A stretch of 64,000 bases of DNA, from positions 238,268-302,267 of the forward strand of contig NZ_BAABHK010000015.1 of assembly GCF_039542055.1 (NCBI RefSeq). The letters run 5' to 3'. Positions 50,322 to 58,827 of this stretch are shown here, one piece after another. The number at the start of each line of letters is the position of its first letter. Position 1 is the first letter of the stretch. The position numbers and the translations under genes are program-made. Under the pieces are notes generated by a model. It saw only the letters and a program-made list of their open reading frames with translations. It did no database searches and was not told the origin of the DNA. Origin of the DNA: Actinoallomurus vinaceus. Its GTDB lineage: Bacteria > Actinomycetota > Actinomycetes > Streptosporangiales > Streptosporangiaceae.

Positions 50322-51836
50322 TCACTTCCCCCGGAGGGCGCGGAGCGGTCTGCGCTTGGCGGCCTTCTTCACGGCGGCGGGCAGGTCCCGCAGTTCGCGT
50401 TCCCGGCCGCGTTCCTCCCGCTCGGCGAGCCGGCCGGCGGCGAAGGCCTCGGCTGGCGGTGTCCCGGGCCGGCGGGCGACCTCGCCGAGCCGCTCGGCGG
50501 CGATGACGCCGTCCTGGTGGGCGCCGAGGATGCCCTGGAGCCGCTTCGCGCGGCGGGCCAGCTTCTTCGCGGGAGAGCCCAGGGCGGGCACGGCGGCCTC
50601 GGCGGTGTAGCGGGCCCGCTTGGCGGCCTTGCGGGTGCCGTGCAGAGCGGCGTCGCGTGCCGGGCCCGGAGACAGTTCGGCGGCGCGGGCGTGGCGGCGC
50701 AGCATCGTCCGCCAGGCCTTGTCGACGGTCTTGGCCGTCTCACGCCGGGACCGCCGGCCGGCTCGGTCGCCGACGAGGGGCGGGGAGGCCAGGAAGGTGT
50801 CGAGCGCGTCGAGGAGGGCGACGTACCGCGGTGACGACAGGGTCTCACGCAGCCGGTCGCGGTTGCGGAGCTCCTCCTCCGCCATCGCGGCCAGCCAGGT
50901 CGGCCGCTGGTCGGCGTCGGGCAGGTCCGCCAGCCGCTGCTCGAACCGCGCGCGGAGGACCTCCAGATCACGGACCTCGCCCAGCGCGTCGGCCAGCCAC
51001 TTCAGCTCGGTGTCGAGGCCGGCGACGCGGGCCGGATCGATCATGCGCCGATGGGTACGGAGGAGGCTGCGGATCCGCCGTACGGCCACGCGCATCTTGT
51101 GCACGGTGTCGTCGTCGTGGTCGGCCAGGCGGACGAGCGGGTCGTTCGCCAGCATCGTGTCGACGTGCTCGGCCAGGTTGGTCACGAGGACCCCTCCGGC
51201 GGTGCCGGTGTCCACGGGCCGGTCCGCGGAGGGGACCGCCTCGAGCGTCCGGGCGAGCTTGGACCGGGCCGCCGACTCCCGGGCGCCCGCCCCGAGCAGG
51301 TGGTCGCCGACGGCCGCCAGGAAGTCGTCGGACGCGGTGACGGCCTCGATCTCGATCTCGCGCCACGCCATCAGGCGCACCTCGCCGCCGCTCCGGCCGA
51401 AGGGGTGCGCGTGCACCGTGTCGTCAGCCAGTTTCGCCAGGACCCGGCCCTTCTTCCCCAGGAGGGGGCGTTCGATCCGGCGGGTCTCCACCTCGGCCAC
51501 CGGCACGAGCGGCCGCCCGCGCGTGCGGGCGGTGACGAGCGTGGCGAGTTCCGCCGGCACGGTCTCCTCACCGCCGTCACCGAGCGGCAGCTGGATCTCT
51601 CGCTTGGTGTTCTCGCCCGCCGGCAGCTTGAGGTGCCATCCGGCGTCGTCGCCGCCCTGACGGCGGCGCAGCGTGATCCCGCGGGCGGCGAGCCGCAGGT
51701 CCTCGGTGTCGAAGTACCGGGCCTGGAGGGTGTGCGTGGCGGGTTCGCCGACCCTGACGTGTGCTTTTCGCAGGTCGGGAAGCACGAAGTCGGCGTCGGC
51801 GTCGTACTTGCGCTCGAGCTCCGTATGACGGGCCAC
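50322..51836 (-). CDS. CYTH and CHAD domain-containing protein
   Basis: 504 residues from GTG 51836, preceded by GAGGAG on the minus strand. The frame extends 12 codons upstream to an ATG without such a site. The N-terminal CYTH domain has the ExExK signature as HTELERKYD and the tunnel residues RYFDTEDLRLAARGITLRRR. The C-terminal CHAD domain (about 215-500) has paired conserved His/Arg helices: DTVHKMRVAVRRIRSLLRTHR, LHGTRKAAKRARYTAEA. CYTH enzymes hydrolyse triphosphates; CHAD binds polyphosphate. No polyphosphate kinase gene is adjacent. Confidence 0.9.
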   Translation of the reverse strand: MARHTELERKYDADADFVLPDLRKAHVRVGEPATHTLQARYFDTEDLRLAARGITLRRRQGGDDAGWHLKLPAGENTKREIQLPLGDGGEETVPAELATLVTARTRGRPLVPVAEVETRRIERPLLGKKGRVLAKLADDTVHAHPFGRSGGEVRLMAWREIEIEAVTASDDFLAAVGDHLLGAGARESAARSKLARTLEAVPSADRPVDTGTAGGVLVTNLAEHVDTMLANDPLVRLADHDDDTVHKMRVAVRRIRSLLRTHRRMIDPARVAGLDTELKWLADALGEVRDLEVLRARFEQRLADLPDADQRPTWLAAMAEEELRNRDRLRETLSSPRYVALLDALDTFLASPPLVGDRAGRRSRRETAKTVDKAWRTMLRRHARAAELSPGPARDAALHGTRKAAKRARYTAEAAVPALGSPAKKLARRAKRLQGILGAHQDGVIAAERLGEVARRPGTPPAEAFAAGRLAEREERGRERELRDLPAAVKKAAKRRPLRALRGK

Positions 51837-51959
51837 GGCGAATCTCCTCAAAACATGTATATATCGGGGCAAAACGCCATACCCAGATATACGCCGCCGA
51901 AGATTCGCCGGAAAGCCTTCCGTGAGCTTCAGGTCCGGGGGCGAGCCCGACGCGCGGGG

Positions 51960-52343
51960 TCAGCCGGCCTTCTGGAACGCGCTGACGGTGGCGCCGCTCT
52001 TCGTGCAGTCGGCGCCGCGGCCGTTCTGCTGGATCTGGTCGGGCGGGTAGATGACGCACGACCAGCCCTGGACCGAGAGCTCGCCGCCGCTGCCCTGGCC
52101 CGGCGCCTTGCCCTCGGCGATCTCGGCGAAGAACGCCTTGTACACCGAGACCGCCTCCGTGCAGGACGCCGACCCCTTGGTCACCTTGAGGTAGGCGGGG
52201 GCGCCGCCGGCGGCGTCGACCTTCCCGCAGTCGGCCCCGGCGGCCGCCGTCGGCTTGGCGGCCTTCGGCTTGGAATCGGAGCCGCATCCGGTGAGGGCGA
52301 GCAGGGCGGCCAAGGGCAGGGAGATCAGGGCGATCCGATGCAT
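51960..52343 (-). CDS. Small secreted lipoprotein
   Basis: 127 residues. Signal peptide with lipobox LTGC (Cys20), a Lys/Ala-rich linker, then a small domain with four Cys (ADCGKV, SASCTEA, WSCVIY, ADCTKS) that could make two disulfides. No family recognised. Divergent from argC with 93 bp between the starts. Confidence 0.7.
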   Translation of the reverse strand: MHRIALISLPLAALLALTGCGSDSKPKAAKPTAAAGADCGKVDAAGGAPAYLKVTKGSASCTEAVSVYKAFFAEIAEGKAPGQGSGGELSVQGWSCVIYPPDQIQQNGRGADCTKSGATVSAFQKAG

Positions 52344-52383
52344 GAGCGGACCCTAGCGGTTTCCCCGCTTCCGGAAAGGCGCT

Positions 52384-52413
52384 TGCATGATGATGCAGAG
52401 AAATGCATACTTA
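52384..52413 (+). promoter_or_regulatory. Candidate ArgR operator and promoter of the arg operon
   Basis: TGCA occurs at 52384, 52394 and 52404, exactly 10 bp apart, giving two overlapping TGCA-N6-TGCA boxes in an A-rich context (TGCATGATGATGCA, then GAGAAATGCATA). This resembles the ARG boxes bound by ArgR hexamers. A possible -10 TACTTA (52408-52413) follows TTGCAT (52383-52388) by 19 nt, so bound ArgR would cover the promoter. It lies 24 nt upstream of the argC ATG. Confidence 0.7.
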
Positions 52414-52436
52414 ACACAGCGGCGGAGGAGGAGACG

Positions 52437-53465
52437 ATGGGCACGCGTGCGGCGATCGCCGGAGCGAGCGGCTACGCGGGAGGTGAGCTGCTGCGTGTGC
52501 TGGCCGGGCACCCCGAGTTCGAGATCGGCGCGCTGACCGCGAATTCGAGCGCGGGCACGGCACTCGGCGCGCACCAGCCGCACCTGCACCCGCTGGCCGA
52601 CCGGATCCTCGCCGAGACGACGCCCGAGACCCTCGCCGGTCACGACGTCGTCTTCCTCGCCCTGCCCCACGGCCAGTCCGGGCCGATCGCGGAGCAGTTG
52701 GGCGGCGATGTGCTCGTCGTCGACTGCGGCGCCGACTTCCGGCTCGCCGACGCCGCCGACTGGGAGCACTACTACGGCGGCGCGCACGCGGGCACCTGGC
52801 CGTACGGCCTGCCGGAGCTGCCCGGCAACCGCGAGCGGCTCCGCGCCACGCGGCGCATCGCGGTTCCGGGGTGCTATCCGACCGTGTCGCTGCTCGCGCT
52901 GTTCCCCGCGTACGCCGCGGGACTGGCCGAGCCCGAGGCCGTGATCGTCGCGGCGTCCGGCACCTCCGGCGCGGGCCGGGCGCCCAAGCCCAACCTGCTC
53001 GGCAGCGAGGTCATGGGCTCGATGAGCGCGTACGGCGTCGGCGGCGTCCACCGCCACACCCCGGAGATCACCCAGGAGCTGTCCGCGGTGGCGGGACATC
53101 CGGTCACCGTGTCGTTCACGCCGACCCTCGCGCCGATGAGCCGCGGCATCCTCGCCACCTGCTCGGCCAGGGCCGCGCCCGGCGTCACCGCCCAGGGTCT
53201 GCGGGACGCGTACGCGGACGTCTACGCCGGCGAGCCGTTCGTCCGCCTCCTGCCCGAAGGGCAGTGGCCCGCGACCGCGATGACGCTCGGCGCGAACACC
53301 GCCGCCGTCCAGGTCGCCCTCGACGAGCGCGCCGGGCGCGTCGTCGCGGTGGCCGCCATCGACAACCTGACCAAGGGCACCGCCGGCGGGGCCGTGCAGA
53401 GCGCGAACCTCGCCCTCGGTCTGCCAGAAGCAATGGGTCTCACCACGATCGGAGTCGCCCCGTGA
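52437..53465 (+). CDS. argC: N-acetyl-gamma-glutamyl-phosphate reductase
   Basis: 342 residues from ATG 52437 with GGAGGAGGAG directly upstream. NADP-binding motif GASGYAGGELLRVLAGHPEFE, catalytic Cys in IAVPGCYPTVSLLAL, and the late His region VGGVHRHTPEITQEL. Third step of arginine synthesis from glutamate. Stop overlaps argJ by four bases (GTGA). Confidence 0.96.
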   Translation: MGTRAAIAGASGYAGGELLRVLAGHPEFEIGALTANSSAGTALGAHQPHLHPLADRILAETTPETLAGHDVVFLALPHGQSGPIAEQLGGDVLVVDCGADFRLADAADWEHYYGGAHAGTWPYGLPELPGNRERLRATRRIAVPGCYPTVSLLALFPAYAAGLAEPEAVIVAASGTSGAGRAPKPNLLGSEVMGSMSAYGVGGVHRHTPEITQELSAVAGHPVTVSFTPTLAPMSRGILATCSARAAPGVTAQGLRDAYADVYAGEPFVRLLPEGQWPATAMTLGANTAAVQVALDERAGRVVAVAAIDNLTKGTAGGAVQSANLALGLPEAMGLTTIGVAP

Positions 53466-54616
53466 GCGTCACCGCCCCCCTTGGATTCAGAGCGGCCGGG
53501 CTCGCCGCAGGCATCAAGAAGGGCGGTGAGCGCGACCTCGCCCTCGTCGTCAACGACGGTCCGTCCCGCGCGGCGGCCGGCGTCTTCACCCGCAACCGCG
53601 TGAAGGCCGCGCCGGTGCTGTGGTCGGAGCAGGTGCTGCGCGGCGGCCGCGTGCGCGCCGTCGTCCTCAACTCCGGTGGGGCCAACGCCTGCACCGGCCC
53701 GGCGGGCTTCCAGGACACGCACCAGACGGCCGAGAAGGTCGCGGACGTCCTCGGCGACTCGGCCGGCGAGGTCGCGGTCTGCTCCACCGGTCTCATCGGC
53801 GACCGGCTGCCGATGAACGCCCTGCTCAGCGGCGTCGACGAGGCCGCCCGCGAGTTGTCGCGCGACGGCGGCCTGCCGGCCGCCGACGCGATCCGGACGA
53901 CCGACACCGTCGCCAAGATCGCCTTCCGTCGGGCGACCGCCGGCTACACCGTCGGCGGCATGGCCAAGGGAGCGGGCATGCTCGCGCCGGCCCTCGCCAC
54001 CATGCTGTGCGTGATCACGACCGACGCCGACGTCGACGCGGTGACGCTCGACCGGGTGCTGCGGCGGGCGTGCGAGGTGACGTTCGAGCGGCTCGACACC
54101 GACGGCTGCATGTCCACCAACGACACCGTTCTGCTGCTGGCGAGCGGGGCGAGCGGCGTCAGCCCGTCCGAGGACGAGCTCGCCGAGACCGTCACCGACA
54201 TCTGCGCCGACCTCGCCCGGCAGCTGCTGCTCGATGCCGAGGGCGCCACCAAGGCGATCGCGATCGAGGTCGTCGGCGCGGCCAGCGACCACGACGCGGT
54301 GCTGGTCGGCCGGGCGGTGTCCCGCAGCAACCTGCTCAAGTGCGCGATCCACGGCGAGGACCCCAACTGGGGCCGCGTGATCTCCGCCGTCGGCACCACC
54401 GAGGCCGTCTTCGAACCCGACCGCATCAACGTCGCGATCAACGGCGTCTGGCTGTGCCGCAACGGATCCTTCGGCGACGACCGGTCCAAGGTCGACATGC
54501 GGCCCCGCGACGTGACCATCACCGTCGACCTCAGCGCCGGCACCCACACCGCGACCGTGCACACCACGGACCTCACCGCCGACTACGTCCACGAGAATTC
54601 GGCGTACTCCTCATGA
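53462..54616 (+). CDS. argJ: Bifunctional ornithine acetyltransferase / N-acetylglutamate synthase
   Basis: 384 residues, GTG start. The self-cleavage site is in MAKGAGMLAPALATMLCVITT, between Ala and the Thr that becomes the nucleophile of the beta chain. NSGGANACTG and HGEDPNWGRVISAVG are conserved. It recycles the acetyl group from acetylornithine to glutamate. Four-base overlaps with both argC and argB. Confidence 0.96.
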   Translation: MSVTAPLGFRAAGLAAGIKKGGERDLALVVNDGPSRAAAGVFTRNRVKAAPVLWSEQVLRGGRVRAVVLNSGGANACTGPAGFQDTHQTAEKVADVLGDSAGEVAVCSTGLIGDRLPMNALLSGVDEAARELSRDGGLPAADAIRTTDTVAKIAFRRATAGYTVGGMAKGAGMLAPALATMLCVITTDADVDAVTLDRVLRRACEVTFERLDTDGCMSTNDTVLLLASGASGVSPSEDELAETVTDICADLARQLLLDAEGATKAIAIEVVGAASDHDAVLVGRAVSRSNLLKCAIHGEDPNWGRVISAVGTTEAVFEPDRINVAINGVWLCRNGSFGDDRSKVDMRPRDVTITVDLSAGTHTATVHTTDLTADYVHENSAYSS

Positions 54617-55530
54617 GCCCGAAACCACGGATCCGTACGGCCGCGAGCGAGGCCGCCCTGCAGAAGGCCGCCACGCTCATCGAGGCGCTGCCCTGGCTGG
54701 AGGAGTTCGCCGGCAGGACCGTCGTGATCAAGTACGGCGGGCACGCCATGGTCGACGACGACCTGCGGCTGGCCTTCGCCCGCGACGTCGCCTTCCTCCG
54801 GTACGCCGGGCTGCGCCCGGTGGTGGTGCACGGCGGTGGCCCGCAGATCAACGCGCACCTCGACCGGCTGGGCCTGGAGAGCACGTTCAAGGCTGGCCTC
54901 CGGGTGACCACGCCGGAGACCATGGATGTCGTCCGCATGGTCCTGGTCGGCCAGGTCGGCCCCGACGTCGTGGGCCTCCTCAACCAGCACGGCGCGTTCG
55001 GCGTCGGCATGTCGGGGGAGGACGCCCGGCTGTTCACCGCCGAGCGCAAGACCGCCGTGGTGGACGGCGAGCAGGTCGACATCGGACAGGTCGGCGAGAT
55101 CGTCGACGTCGACGCGGGAGCGGTCCGCAGCCTCCTCGACGACGGGCGCATCCCGGTGATCTCCAGCATCGCCCGCGGCGAGGACGGCGAGGTCTTCAAC
55201 GTCAACGCCGACACCGCGGCGGGCGCGCTGGCCGCCGCCCTCCGGGCCAGCAAGCTGGTCGTGCTGACCGACGTGGAGGGCCTGTACTCCGACTGGCCGG
55301 CCGACGGTTCCGGGGACGCCGCCGAGGTGATCGACCAGATCACCGCCGGCGACCTGGAGAAACTTTTGCCCGACCTGTCAGCGGGCATGGTGCCCAAGAT
55401 GGAGGCCTGCCTGCGCGCGGTGCGCGGCGGGGTGCCGCAGGCCCACGTGCTCGACGGCAGGGTGCCGCACGCGCTGCTGCTGGAGATCTTCACCGACGAG
55501 GGAATCGGAACCATGGTGGTGCCGGCATGA
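54613..55530 (+). CDS. argB: Acetylglutamate kinase
   Basis: 305 residues. Amino-acid-kinase fold: VVIKYGGHAMVDDDL (ATP-phosphate Lys), VVVHGGGPQIN, and NVNADTAAGALAAAL. The N-terminal helix (EAALQKAATLIEALPWLEEF) is the type associated with arginine-sensitive hexameric enzymes, so feedback inhibition by arginine is likely. Coupled by ATGA to argJ and argD. Confidence 0.96.
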   Translation: MSPKPRIRTAASEAALQKAATLIEALPWLEEFAGRTVVIKYGGHAMVDDDLRLAFARDVAFLRYAGLRPVVVHGGGPQINAHLDRLGLESTFKAGLRVTTPETMDVVRMVLVGQVGPDVVGLLNQHGAFGVGMSGEDARLFTAERKTAVVDGEQVDIGQVGEIVDVDAGAVRSLLDDGRIPVISSIARGEDGEVFNVNADTAAGALAAALRASKLVVLTDVEGLYSDWPADGSGDAAEVIDQITAGDLEKLLPDLSAGMVPKMEACLRAVRGGVPQAHVLDGRVPHALLLEIFTDEGIGTMVVPA

Positions 55531-56702
55531 ACGACCTTCGGAAGCGGTTCGAGGCCGCGCTGATGCCCAATTACGGCGTCCCGCCGCTCGCGCTCGCCCG
55601 CGGCGAGGGCTGCCGGGTCTGGGACACCGACGGCAACGCCTACCTCGACCTCATCGGCGGCATCGCGGTCTCGGTGCTCGGGCACGGCCATCCGGCGCTG
55701 GTCCAGGCGGTCTCCGCGCAGGTCGCCACCCTCGCGCACACCTCCAACCTGTTTCTGCACGAGCCTGAGGTGCTGCTCGCCGAGCGGCTCCTCGGGCTGC
55801 TGGGCGGCGACGGGCGCGTCTTCTTCACCAACTCCGGCACCGAGGCCAACGAAGCGGCCTACAAGCTCGTCCGCCGCCACACGGGCCCCGACCGCACCTA
55901 CGTCGTGGCGGCCGACAGTAGCTTCCACGGCCGGACGATGGGCGCGCTGGCGCTGACCGGCAAGGCGTCGATCCGCGAGCCGTTCGGCCCCTTCGCCGCC
56001 GACGTACGGTTCGTGACGTACGGCTCGGTCGACGAGCTGCGGGCCGCCGTCACCGGCGACTGCGCGGCGGTCTTCCTCGAGCCGACCCAGGGCGAGGCGG
56101 GTGTGATCCCCGCGCCGGAGGGATACCTCGCGGCCGCGCGGGCGATCTGCGACGAGACCGGAGCGGCGCTCGTCCTCGACGAGATCCAGAGCGGCGTCGG
56201 CCGCACCGGCACCTGGTTCCAGCACCAGCACGAGGGCGTACGACCCGACGTGATCACCCTGGCGAAGGGGCTGGGCGGCGGGCTGCCGATCGGCGCCTGC
56301 GTCGGCTTCGGCCCGTACGCGACGGCGTTCGGCAAGGGCGACCACGGCTCGACGTTCGGCGGCAACCCCGTCGCCTGCGCCGCCGCGCTGGCCGTCCTGG
56401 ACACCATCGAGCGCGAAGGCCTCCTCGAGCACGTCACCAAGGTCGGCGACCAGCTCGCCGCCGCCGTCGAAGCGATCGACCACCCCCTCCTGGCGGGCGT
56501 ACGCGGCCGGGGGCTGTGGCGGGCGATCGTCCTCGCCGAGCCCGAGTCCGCCGCCGTCGAGGCCGCCGCCCGCGACGCGGGCTTCCTCGTCAACGCGGTC
56601 GCGCCCCAGGCGGTCCGGCTCGCCCCACCGCTGATCATCGCGCCGGACGAGGTCGCCTCCTTCGTCACGGCCCTGCCGGGAATCCTGGGGGCGGCGTCAT
56701 GA
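55527..56702 (+). CDS. argD: Acetylornithine aminotransferase
   Basis: 391-residue class III PLP aminotransferase. Motifs: TNSGTEANEAAYKL (phosphate site), LDEIQSGVGRTG (Asp on the pyridine N) and the PLP Lys in TLAKGLGGGLPIGA. The cofactor is the PLP made by PdxST at the start of the window. Four-base overlap with argR; argF, which often follows argD, is absent. Confidence 0.95.
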   Translation: MNDLRKRFEAALMPNYGVPPLALARGEGCRVWDTDGNAYLDLIGGIAVSVLGHGHPALVQAVSAQVATLAHTSNLFLHEPEVLLAERLLGLLGGDGRVFFTNSGTEANEAAYKLVRRHTGPDRTYVVAADSSFHGRTMGALALTGKASIREPFGPFAADVRFVTYGSVDELRAAVTGDCAAVFLEPTQGEAGVIPAPEGYLAAARAICDETGAALVLDEIQSGVGRTGTWFQHQHEGVRPDVITLAKGLGGGLPIGACVGFGPYATAFGKGDHGSTFGGNPVACAAALAVLDTIEREGLLEHVTKVGDQLAAAVEAIDHPLLAGVRGRGLWRAIVLAEPESAAVEAAARDAGFLVNAVAPQAVRLAPPLIIAPDEVASFVTALPGILGAAS

Positions 56703-57367
56703 CCACCCCTCTGACGAAGACGGCGCGGCAGTCGCGGATCATCGAGCTGCTCGGCCGCAACGCCGTGCACTCCCAGAGCGAGCTGGCCCGGCTGCTCGCC
56801 GACGCCGGCGTCGACGTCACCCAGGCCACCCTGTCGCGTGACCTCGTCGACATCGGCGCGGTGAAGCTGCGGGCCGCGGACGGTTCGCTGATCTACGCGG
56901 TGCCGGGGGAGGGCGGCGAGCGCATCCGCCGGGCCCGGACCGGCGCCGCCGAGACGTTCGGCGGCCGGCTGGCCCGGCTCGCCCAGGAGCTGCTGGTCTC
57001 GGCCGAGGCCTCCGCCAACCTGGTGATCGTGCGCACGCCGGCCGGCGGCGCGCAGTTCCTCGCCTCGGCCATCGACCACGCCGACTGGCCCACCGTGCTC
57101 GGCACCGTTGCCGGCGACGACACGGTCCTCGTCATCGCGCGGGACCCCGCGGGCGGCGGCGAACTCGCGGCCGCGCTGCTGGCGCTGACCGAGCGGCGCC
57201 CGGACGACCGGGCCCCGCGAGGCTCGCGCGGCGGCGTGGGCGGCGCGCCCACCGACGCCTCCTGGGCCCCGGCGGCCGACCCCGACGGCGGCACCGTTCA
57301 GGTCCCTCGCGGCACCGCCCCGATCATCCCGGCGGCGCCCGAGCAGGCCGAGCGACGACGACCCTAG
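56699..57367 (+). CDS. argR: Arginine repressor ArgR (with C-terminal extension)
   Basis: 222 residues from ATG 56699. Winged-helix DNA-binding domain (QSRIIELLGRNAVHSQSELARLLADAGV, QATLSRDLVDIGAVKL) and hexamerisation/arginine-binding domain (SANLVIVRTPAGGAQFLASAID, GTVAGDDTVLVI). ArgR proteins are usually 150-175 residues; here about 55 residues of Gly/Ala/Pro/Arg-rich sequence follow the core. It should bind the TGCA boxes at 52384-52407 with arginine as corepressor, thus controlling its own operon. Confidence 0.94.
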   Translation: MTTPLTKTARQSRIIELLGRNAVHSQSELARLLADAGVDVTQATLSRDLVDIGAVKLRAADGSLIYAVPGEGGERIRRARTGAAETFGGRLARLAQELLVSAEASANLVIVRTPAGGAQFLASAIDHADWPTVLGTVAGDDTVLVIARDPAGGGELAAALLALTERRPDDRAPRGSRGGVGGAPTDASWAPAADPDGGTVQVPRGTAPIIPAAPEQAERRRP

Positions 57368-57388
57368 GGCGCCGTGCAGGCGGCGCCC
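57367..57388 (+). terminator. Hairpin between argR and argG
   Basis: GGGCGCC (57367-57373) pairs with GGCGCCC (57382-57388) across 8 nt, starting on the argR stop codon. It may partly terminate the argCJBDR transcript before argG. Confidence 0.5.
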
Positions 57389-57428
57389 GCCGTCAGCGTC
57401 AGACTTTTCGAATCCTGGAGCCATCGTC

Positions 57429-58628
57429 ATGACCGAACGCGTCGTACTCGCGTATTCCGGAGGTCTCGATACCTCCGTAGCCATCCCGTACCTCGCCGAG
57501 CAGACCGGCGGTGAGGTCGTCGCCGTCGCTGTGGACCTCGGGCAGGGCGGCGAGGACCTCGAGGGCATCCGCAAGCGCGCTCTCGCCTGCGGTGCCGTCG
57601 AAGCGGTCGTCGTCGACGCCAGGGAGGAGTTCGCGGCGGACTTCTGCTTCGCCGCCCTCAGGGCCAACGCCCTCTACATGGACCGGTACCCGCTGGTGTC
57701 AGCGCTGTCCCGGCCGCTCATCGTCAAGCACCTCGTCGCCGCGGCGAAGGAGCACGGCGGGACCACGGTGTCGCACGGCTGTACCGGCAAGGGCAACGAC
57801 CAGGTCCGCTTCGAAGCCGGCCTGTCGGCCCTCGCCCCCGAGCTCAAGGTGATCGCGCCCGCCCGTGACTTCGCCTGGACGCGGGACAAGGCCATCGCCT
57901 TCGCGGAGGAGAAGGGCCTGCCGATCGACGTCACGTCCAAGTCGCCGTACTCCATCGACCAGAACCTCTGGGGCCGCGCCGTCGAGACCGGCTTCCTCGA
58001 GGACATCTGGAACGCTCCGACGGAGGACGTCTACGCCTACACGTCGGACCCGGCACAGCCGCGTGAGGCCGACGAGGTGGTCATCACGTTCAAGGAAGGC
58101 GTCCCCGTCGCGCTCGACGGCAGGGAGCTCAGCCCGTACCGGCTCGTCGCCGAGCTCAACCGGCGGGCCGGCGCCCAGGGCGTCGGCCGTCTCGACATGG
58201 TCGAGGACCGCCTGGTCGGCATCAAGAGCCGCGAGGTCTACGAGGCGCCGGCCGCGATCGCGCTGATCACCGCCCACCAGGAGCTGGAGAACGTCACGGT
58301 CGAGCGCGACCTCGCCCGCTTCAAACGCGGCGTGGACCAGCGCTGGAGCGAGCTGGCCTACGACGGCCTGTGGTTCTCGCCGCTGATGGACGCGCTCGAC
58401 GCCTTCATCGGCGAGGCCCAGAAACACGTGACCGGCGAGATCCGGATGACCCTGCACGGCGGCCGGGCGGTCGTCACCGGACGGCGCAGCGCCGCGTCCC
58501 TGTACGACTACGACCTCGCCACGTACGACACCGGCGACACGTTCGACCAGAGCCTCGCCAAGGGCTTCGTCGAGCTGTGGAGCCTGCCGAGCAAGATCGC
58601 TGCCAAGCGGGACCGCCTGCTCGGCTGA
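57429..58628 (+). CDS. argG: Argininosuccinate synthase
   Basis: 399 residues. ATP pyrophosphatase loop AYSGGLDTSVAI at residues 8-19; TTVSHGCTGKGNDQVRFE and DVTSKSPYSIDQNLWGRAVE are the citrulline/aspartate-site segments. Joins citrulline and aspartate. ATG preceded by TGGAG. Separated from argR by 61 bp and from argH by 199 bp. Confidence 0.97.
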   Translation: MTERVVLAYSGGLDTSVAIPYLAEQTGGEVVAVAVDLGQGGEDLEGIRKRALACGAVEAVVVDAREEFAADFCFAALRANALYMDRYPLVSALSRPLIVKHLVAAAKEHGGTTVSHGCTGKGNDQVRFEAGLSALAPELKVIAPARDFAWTRDKAIAFAEEKGLPIDVTSKSPYSIDQNLWGRAVETGFLEDIWNAPTEDVYAYTSDPAQPREADEVVITFKEGVPVALDGRELSPYRLVAELNRRAGAQGVGRLDMVEDRLVGIKSREVYEAPAAIALITAHQELENVTVERDLARFKRGVDQRWSELAYDGLWFSPLMDALDAFIGEAQKHVTGEIRMTLHGGRAVVTGRRSAASLYDYDLATYDTGDTFDQSLAKGFVELWSLPSKIAAKRDRLLG

Positions 58629-58703
58629 ACCACCTCCGCCGGTCGAGGACCCCGGGCCGTTCTCGGCCACGGGGGTAACCGGCACATGTCCACCATCAAT
58701 GCA

Positions 58704-58725
58704 CCGGGCCCGACCATCGGCCCGG
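58704..58725 (+). terminator. Hairpin between argG and argH
   Basis: CCGGGCC (58704-58710) pairs with GGCCCGG (58719-58725), loop 8 nt, 75 nt after the argG stop. Downstream, an imperfect ATGCA...GCAT motif near 58755-58771 could be a weak ARG box for argH, but its spacing differs from the argC boxes. Confidence 0.4.
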
Positions 58726-58827
58726 GCGGCACGCGCCGACACGGACAGGCCGCCATGCAGTAGTTTCGCATCGGCGGCCGGTCAGGTCGCGGACGCCTGC
58801 CGACAGTTTCCAGGGGAGAAGAACAGC

